Assembly (NCBI RefSeq): GCF_002968835.1
Contig: NZ_PKQK01000001.1
Span: 992,001-1,056,000 of the forward strand
DNA length: 64,000 nucleotides
Direction of reading: 5' to 3'
From: Paenibacillus sp. PCH8
GTDB taxonomy: Bacteria > Bacillota > Bacilli > Paenibacillales > Paenibacillaceae
The notes under the pieces were generated by a model. The model did no database searches. It was given only the letters and a program-made list of their open reading frames with translations, and was not told where the DNA came from. The position numbers and the translations under genes are program-made. Below are positions 61,801-64,000 of the stretch, piece by piece; the first letter of the stretch is position 1, and each line of letters starts with the position of its first letter.

Positions 61801-61873
61801 TGATAAGCTCCCCTCATAGTAGACAGTAGAAAAAAACAAAACTTCTACGTCTATTTATGAGGGGAGCTTTCTC

Positions 61874-62563
61874 ATGTCTAAAAGAAGTCCCATTTCTTTA
61901 AAAATCAAATTACACACCGTACAGCGCTGTCTTGAGCACCATTCAAACCCAAATTCGGAAGCTAAACAAATTGGGGTGAGCAAGAGTTCTGTCACGGATT
62001 GGATAAGGAAATATAAGGCACATGGATGGAGTGGGTTAAAAGAATCGAAAACATGGAAAACGTACTCAAGGGAATTGAGACTTGCTGCGATCAGAGATGT
62101 CTTGTCTGGTGATCTATCCTTAACAGCTGCAACAAAAAAACATCATATTTCGAGTACAAGTGTTTTGAAGAAATGGATTACCAAGTATACTCAAGAGATA
62201 GAATTAAAACCTACTCGTAAAGGAAAAGGGCTATCTCATATGAATAAAGGACGTAAAACCACTTTCGAAGAACGTATTGAAATTGCGCAATATACCCTCG
62301 CTAATGACCTGGACTATCAGAAAGCAATGGAGAAGTTTGGTGTATCTTATCCGCAAGTGTACGCATGGGTTCGGAAATATCAAGCGGGTCAAGAAGAGGC
62401 TCTTCTTGATCGTAGAGGTCGTAAAAAGCCTGTAGAAGAATTGGATGAGCAGGAACGACTCCAGCTGCGGATTAAAGAACTGGAAGCCCGAAATGAATAC
62501 CTGGAGATGGAGAATGCTTTCGCAAAAAAGTTGGCAGAGATCGAGCGACGAAAACCACGCTAA
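61874..62563 (+). CDS. IS3-family OrfA (DNA-binding)
   Basis: This 229-aa protein has two helix-turn-helix regions (about residues 10-60, SKSSVTDWIRKYKAHGWSGL; and about 130-185, YQKAMEKFGVSYPQVYAWVRK). It ends in a leucine-zipper-like segment (LRIKELEARNEYLEMENAF). It binds the IS ends and regulates transposition. A6G (62524-62530) near the end of the gene is a typical -1 frameshift site that would fuse OrfA to OrfB. The ATG follows GAGGGGAGC. Confidence 0.9.
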   Translation: MSKRSPISLKIKLHTVQRCLEHHSNPNSEAKQIGVSKSSVTDWIRKYKAHGWSGLKESKTWKTYSRELRLAAIRDVLSGDLSLTAATKKHHISSTSVLKKWITKYTQEIELKPTRKGKGLSHMNKGRKTTFEERIEIAQYTLANDLDYQKAMEKFGVSYPQVYAWVRKYQAGQEEALLDRRGRKKPVEELDEQERLQLRIKELEARNEYLEMENAFAKKLAEIERRKPR

Positions 62564-62565
62564 CC

Positions 62566-63438
62566 TTGGTCAGGCATGTAAAGTGGTATCAAGCCATACA
62601 AGAACTACACCATGAAAAAGGATATACCGTTGCGGCGTTATGTGCGCTTGGTGGTGTAGCTCGATCTGCCTATTATAAATGGTTAAAGTGGACACCTTCT
62701 GCCAGAGAACGTGAAGGATATATGCTGGCAAAAGAAGTAAAGCGTCGTTATGACAAGCGAGATGGGATTCTAGGCTATCGTCAAATGCGTACCCAGTTAA
62801 ATCGAAAGCTGCATCAGAAGTATAACAAAAAGCGCTATTATCGAATCATGCGTGCTCTCGGGCTGAAAGCAGTCATTCGTAAAAAACGGCCACATTACGT
62901 GAACGCCACCGCGCTCCATGTGGCTGAAAATAAAATGAATCGCAACTTCGCTGCCTCTGCTCCAAATGTCAAATGGTCTACTGATGTGACCGAATTGAAA
63001 TACGGAAATGGACGTAAAGCTTATTTAAGTGCCATTATAGATGTGTACGATAACTCCATTGTTTCATGGGTACTGAGTCATTTCAACAACAATACACTCG
63101 TGATGGATACGCTGAAAAAAGCGTACGTCAAGAATCCGGATGTTTCCCCCATGATTCAGAGCGACAGAGGCTTTCAGTACACGTCTCATGAGTATAACAG
63201 GCTCCAGTTGAAGTACGGATTTATCAAGAGCATGTCTCGTGTGAGTCGCTGTTTGGATAACCAGCCGATTGAACGATTTTGGGGTACATATAAGTCAGAA
63301 AGTTATTATCTTACGAAGTATGACACCTACGAAGATGTTCACAGGGCAGTTGATCGTTATATGCGCTACTACAACAACTACCGTTACACGGAGTGTTTGG
63401 AAGGCTTGTCTCCGAACGAATACCGAAGAGCTGCATAA
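62566..63438 (+). CDS. IS3-family OrfB (DDE transposase)
   Basis: This 290-aa frame is read from a TTG at 62566, but its frame is open back to the A6G site, so it is probably made mainly as an OrfAB fusion. The HTH_21 region (RSAYYKWLKW) precedes the integrase core with catalytic Asp in WSTDVTELKYG, Asp in IQSDRGFQYTS and Glu in FWGTYKSESYY. All three residues are present and no stop interrupts the frame. Confidence 0.9.
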   Translation: MVRHVKWYQAIQELHHEKGYTVAALCALGGVARSAYYKWLKWTPSAREREGYMLAKEVKRRYDKRDGILGYRQMRTQLNRKLHQKYNKKRYYRIMRALGLKAVIRKKRPHYVNATALHVAENKMNRNFAASAPNVKWSTDVTELKYGNGRKAYLSAIIDVYDNSIVSWVLSHFNNNTLVMDTLKKAYVKNPDVSPMIQSDRGFQYTSHEYNRLQLKYGFIKSMSRVSRCLDNQPIERFWGTYKSESYYLTKYDTYEDVHRAVDRYMRYYNNYRYTECLEGLSPNEYRRAA

Positions 63439-63445
63439 CAAAAAA

Positions 63446-63480
63446 AGATACCTTAGCACGTCATCCGAGCTAAGGTATCT
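63446..63480 (+). terminator. Terminator inside the IS after OrfB
   Basis: AGATACCTTAGC-N11-GCTAAGGTATCT is a perfect 12-bp stem 8 nt after the OrfB stop. It has no strong U tract, and A-rich sequence precedes it. Confidence 0.6.
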
Positions 63481-63535
63481 CAATGAACTAATTTTTGTTT
63501 TTTCAACTGTCTACTTGACAGGGAGCGGTTCATAC

Positions 63536-63557
63536 TGACGCAGGGGCAGCTCTTTTT
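63536..63557. terminator. Right half of the IS-split terminator
   Basis: TGACGCAGGGGCAGCTCTTTTT starts right after the TAC duplication. It pairs with 61779-61800 as described there, and its T tract is intact. Confidence 0.65.
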
Positions 63558-63590
63558 CATGCAAATCCGGCACGAGATACCTTAAAACAT

Positions 63591-63632
63591 AAGCTAGGAT
63601 AAGCTAGGATAAGACAGGACAGAACAGGACAA
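63591..63632. repeat. Short degenerate tandem repeats
   Basis: AAGCTAGGAT occurs twice in tandem (63591-63610), followed by a run of related AAGACAGGAC/AGAACAGGAC units, just past the permease stop. Confidence 0.7.
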
Positions 63633-63634
63633 AA

Positions 63635-64000
63635 CTACCCTTTGATGGCACCCGAGATCATGCTCTTCTGTACTTGTTTGTTAAGCAACAGATAAATAAC
63701 GATCGTAGGCAAGGTCGTGATCATTAGTCCTGCCCCAATAATGCCCCACTGCGTAATGTACGTGCCCACCATCGACATCATGCCCACAGTCAGGGTCTGA
63801 TACGCTTCATTATTAATGAAGGTAACCGCAAACATCAACTCGTTCCAACAGGCGAGAAAAGTAAAGATCGCTACCGTGGATACCGCTGGACGTACCATCG
63901 GCATGATGATCCAGAAGAATGTTCTGTATATCCCGCATCCATCCATGACCGCGGCTTCTTCCAGCTCACGTGGGACCCCTTTAAAAAAGCTGCCTAAAAT
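63635..64000 (-). CDS. Carbohydrate ABC transporter permease (MalG-type), partial
   Basis: This is the C-terminal 121 residues of a sugar ABC permease; the gene continues past the window end. The EAA loop PRELEEAAVMDGCGIYRTFFWIIMPM contacts the ATPase, followed by two or three helices and the usual end QKSMISGAIKG. The family (AraQ/MalG) is different from the LplC-type permease at 24120. Convergent with the GH38 gene, it may import the mannosides that enzyme cleaves. Confidence 0.88.
   Translation of the reverse strand: MLGSFFKGVPRELEEAAVMDGCGIYRTFFWIIMPMVRPAVSTVAIFTFLACWNELMFAVTFINNEAYQTLTVGMMSMVGTYITQWGIIGAGLMITTLPTIVIYLLLNKQVQKSMISGAIKG

Larger units (their letters stand above)
61801..63532 (+). 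mobile_element. IS3-family (IS150-like) insertion sequence, intact
   Basis: This 1732-bp element has ends TGATAAGCTCCC and (reverse) TGAACCGCTCCC, forming imperfect inverted repeats that share GTAGACAGT and an A-rich stretch (61801-61839 and 63494-63532). A TAC target duplication flanks it (61798-61800 and 63533-63535). It contains two overlapping-frame genes and an A6G slippage site. Complete ends, duplication and DDE residues suggest recent, possibly active insertion. Confidence 0.9.

Overview
The window looks like chromosome of a Paenibacillus-type Firmicute. This is inferred from gene content and signals. There are strong purine-rich ribosome binding sites, many TTG/GTG starts, LplB/LplC-type sugar ABC systems tied to membrane-bound Cache/AraC regulators, many intracellular glycosidases, a bacillithiol-type YtxJ protein and a B. 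subtilis-like pspA-ydjGHI operon. No rRNA, tRNA, CRISPR array or prophage was seen.

Layout. 1-6.5 kb: a potassium-uptake kdp operon on the minus strand (28-aa microprotein, kdpF, kdpA, kdpB, kdpC, then a KdpD-like sensor with a duplicated N-terminal module that runs off the edge). It is preceded by helically phased T-rich repeats resembling KdpE boxes. 6.5-12.5 kb: small accessory genes, including an HTH-ImmA/IrrE peptidase with an uncharacterised partner, a membrane-anchored YtxJ, a VOC protein, DUF3995 and TetR. 12.6-34.4 kb: a Gram-positive glycan-utilisation locus, nearly all on the minus strand. It holds two ABC permeases, a solute-binding lipoprotein, a Cache-AraC regulator, GH3, GH38, two GH29 and GH35 enzymes, a Gfo/Idh/MocA oxidoreductase, three sugar-isomerase-like TIM barrels and CutC. 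Together these would import fucose/mannose/galactose-containing oligosaccharides and trim them inside the cell. 34.8-40.8 kb: a small membrane protein, a domain-permuted GH3, LtrA, a ring-cleaving-dioxygenase-like VOC protein and a DUF896 protein; the last two carry matching MhqR-like operators. 41-44.8 kb: pspA-ydjG-ydjH-ydjI envelope stress operon. 45-50.2 kb: a threonate-type four-carbon acid sugar operon (PrpR-like regulator, KdgT-type permease, DUF1537 kinase, PdxA2). 50.3-57.4 kb: a signalling locus (permuted NlpC/P60 protein, a 1075-aa receptor carrying two different histidine-kinase modules, a NarL-type regulator) divergent from two RhiA-like proteins and an astacin-type metallopeptidase. 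57.5-64 kb: an AraC regulator divergent from a second GH38, an intact IS3-family element sitting in the loop of a terminator, and a partial sugar permease.

One technical signal stands out. Five reading-frame breaks (kdpB N-terminus, kdpA, two in the first GH3, one in the first GH38) are all repaired by adding one G to a coding-strand G run. This looks more like homopolymer miscalling than five independent mutations, so those genes may well be intact in the organism.

The best candidates for an undescribed system are the dual-kinase/RhiA-like/astacin locus (50.3-57.4 kb) and, less strongly, the HTH-ImmA pair (6.5-8.5 kb).
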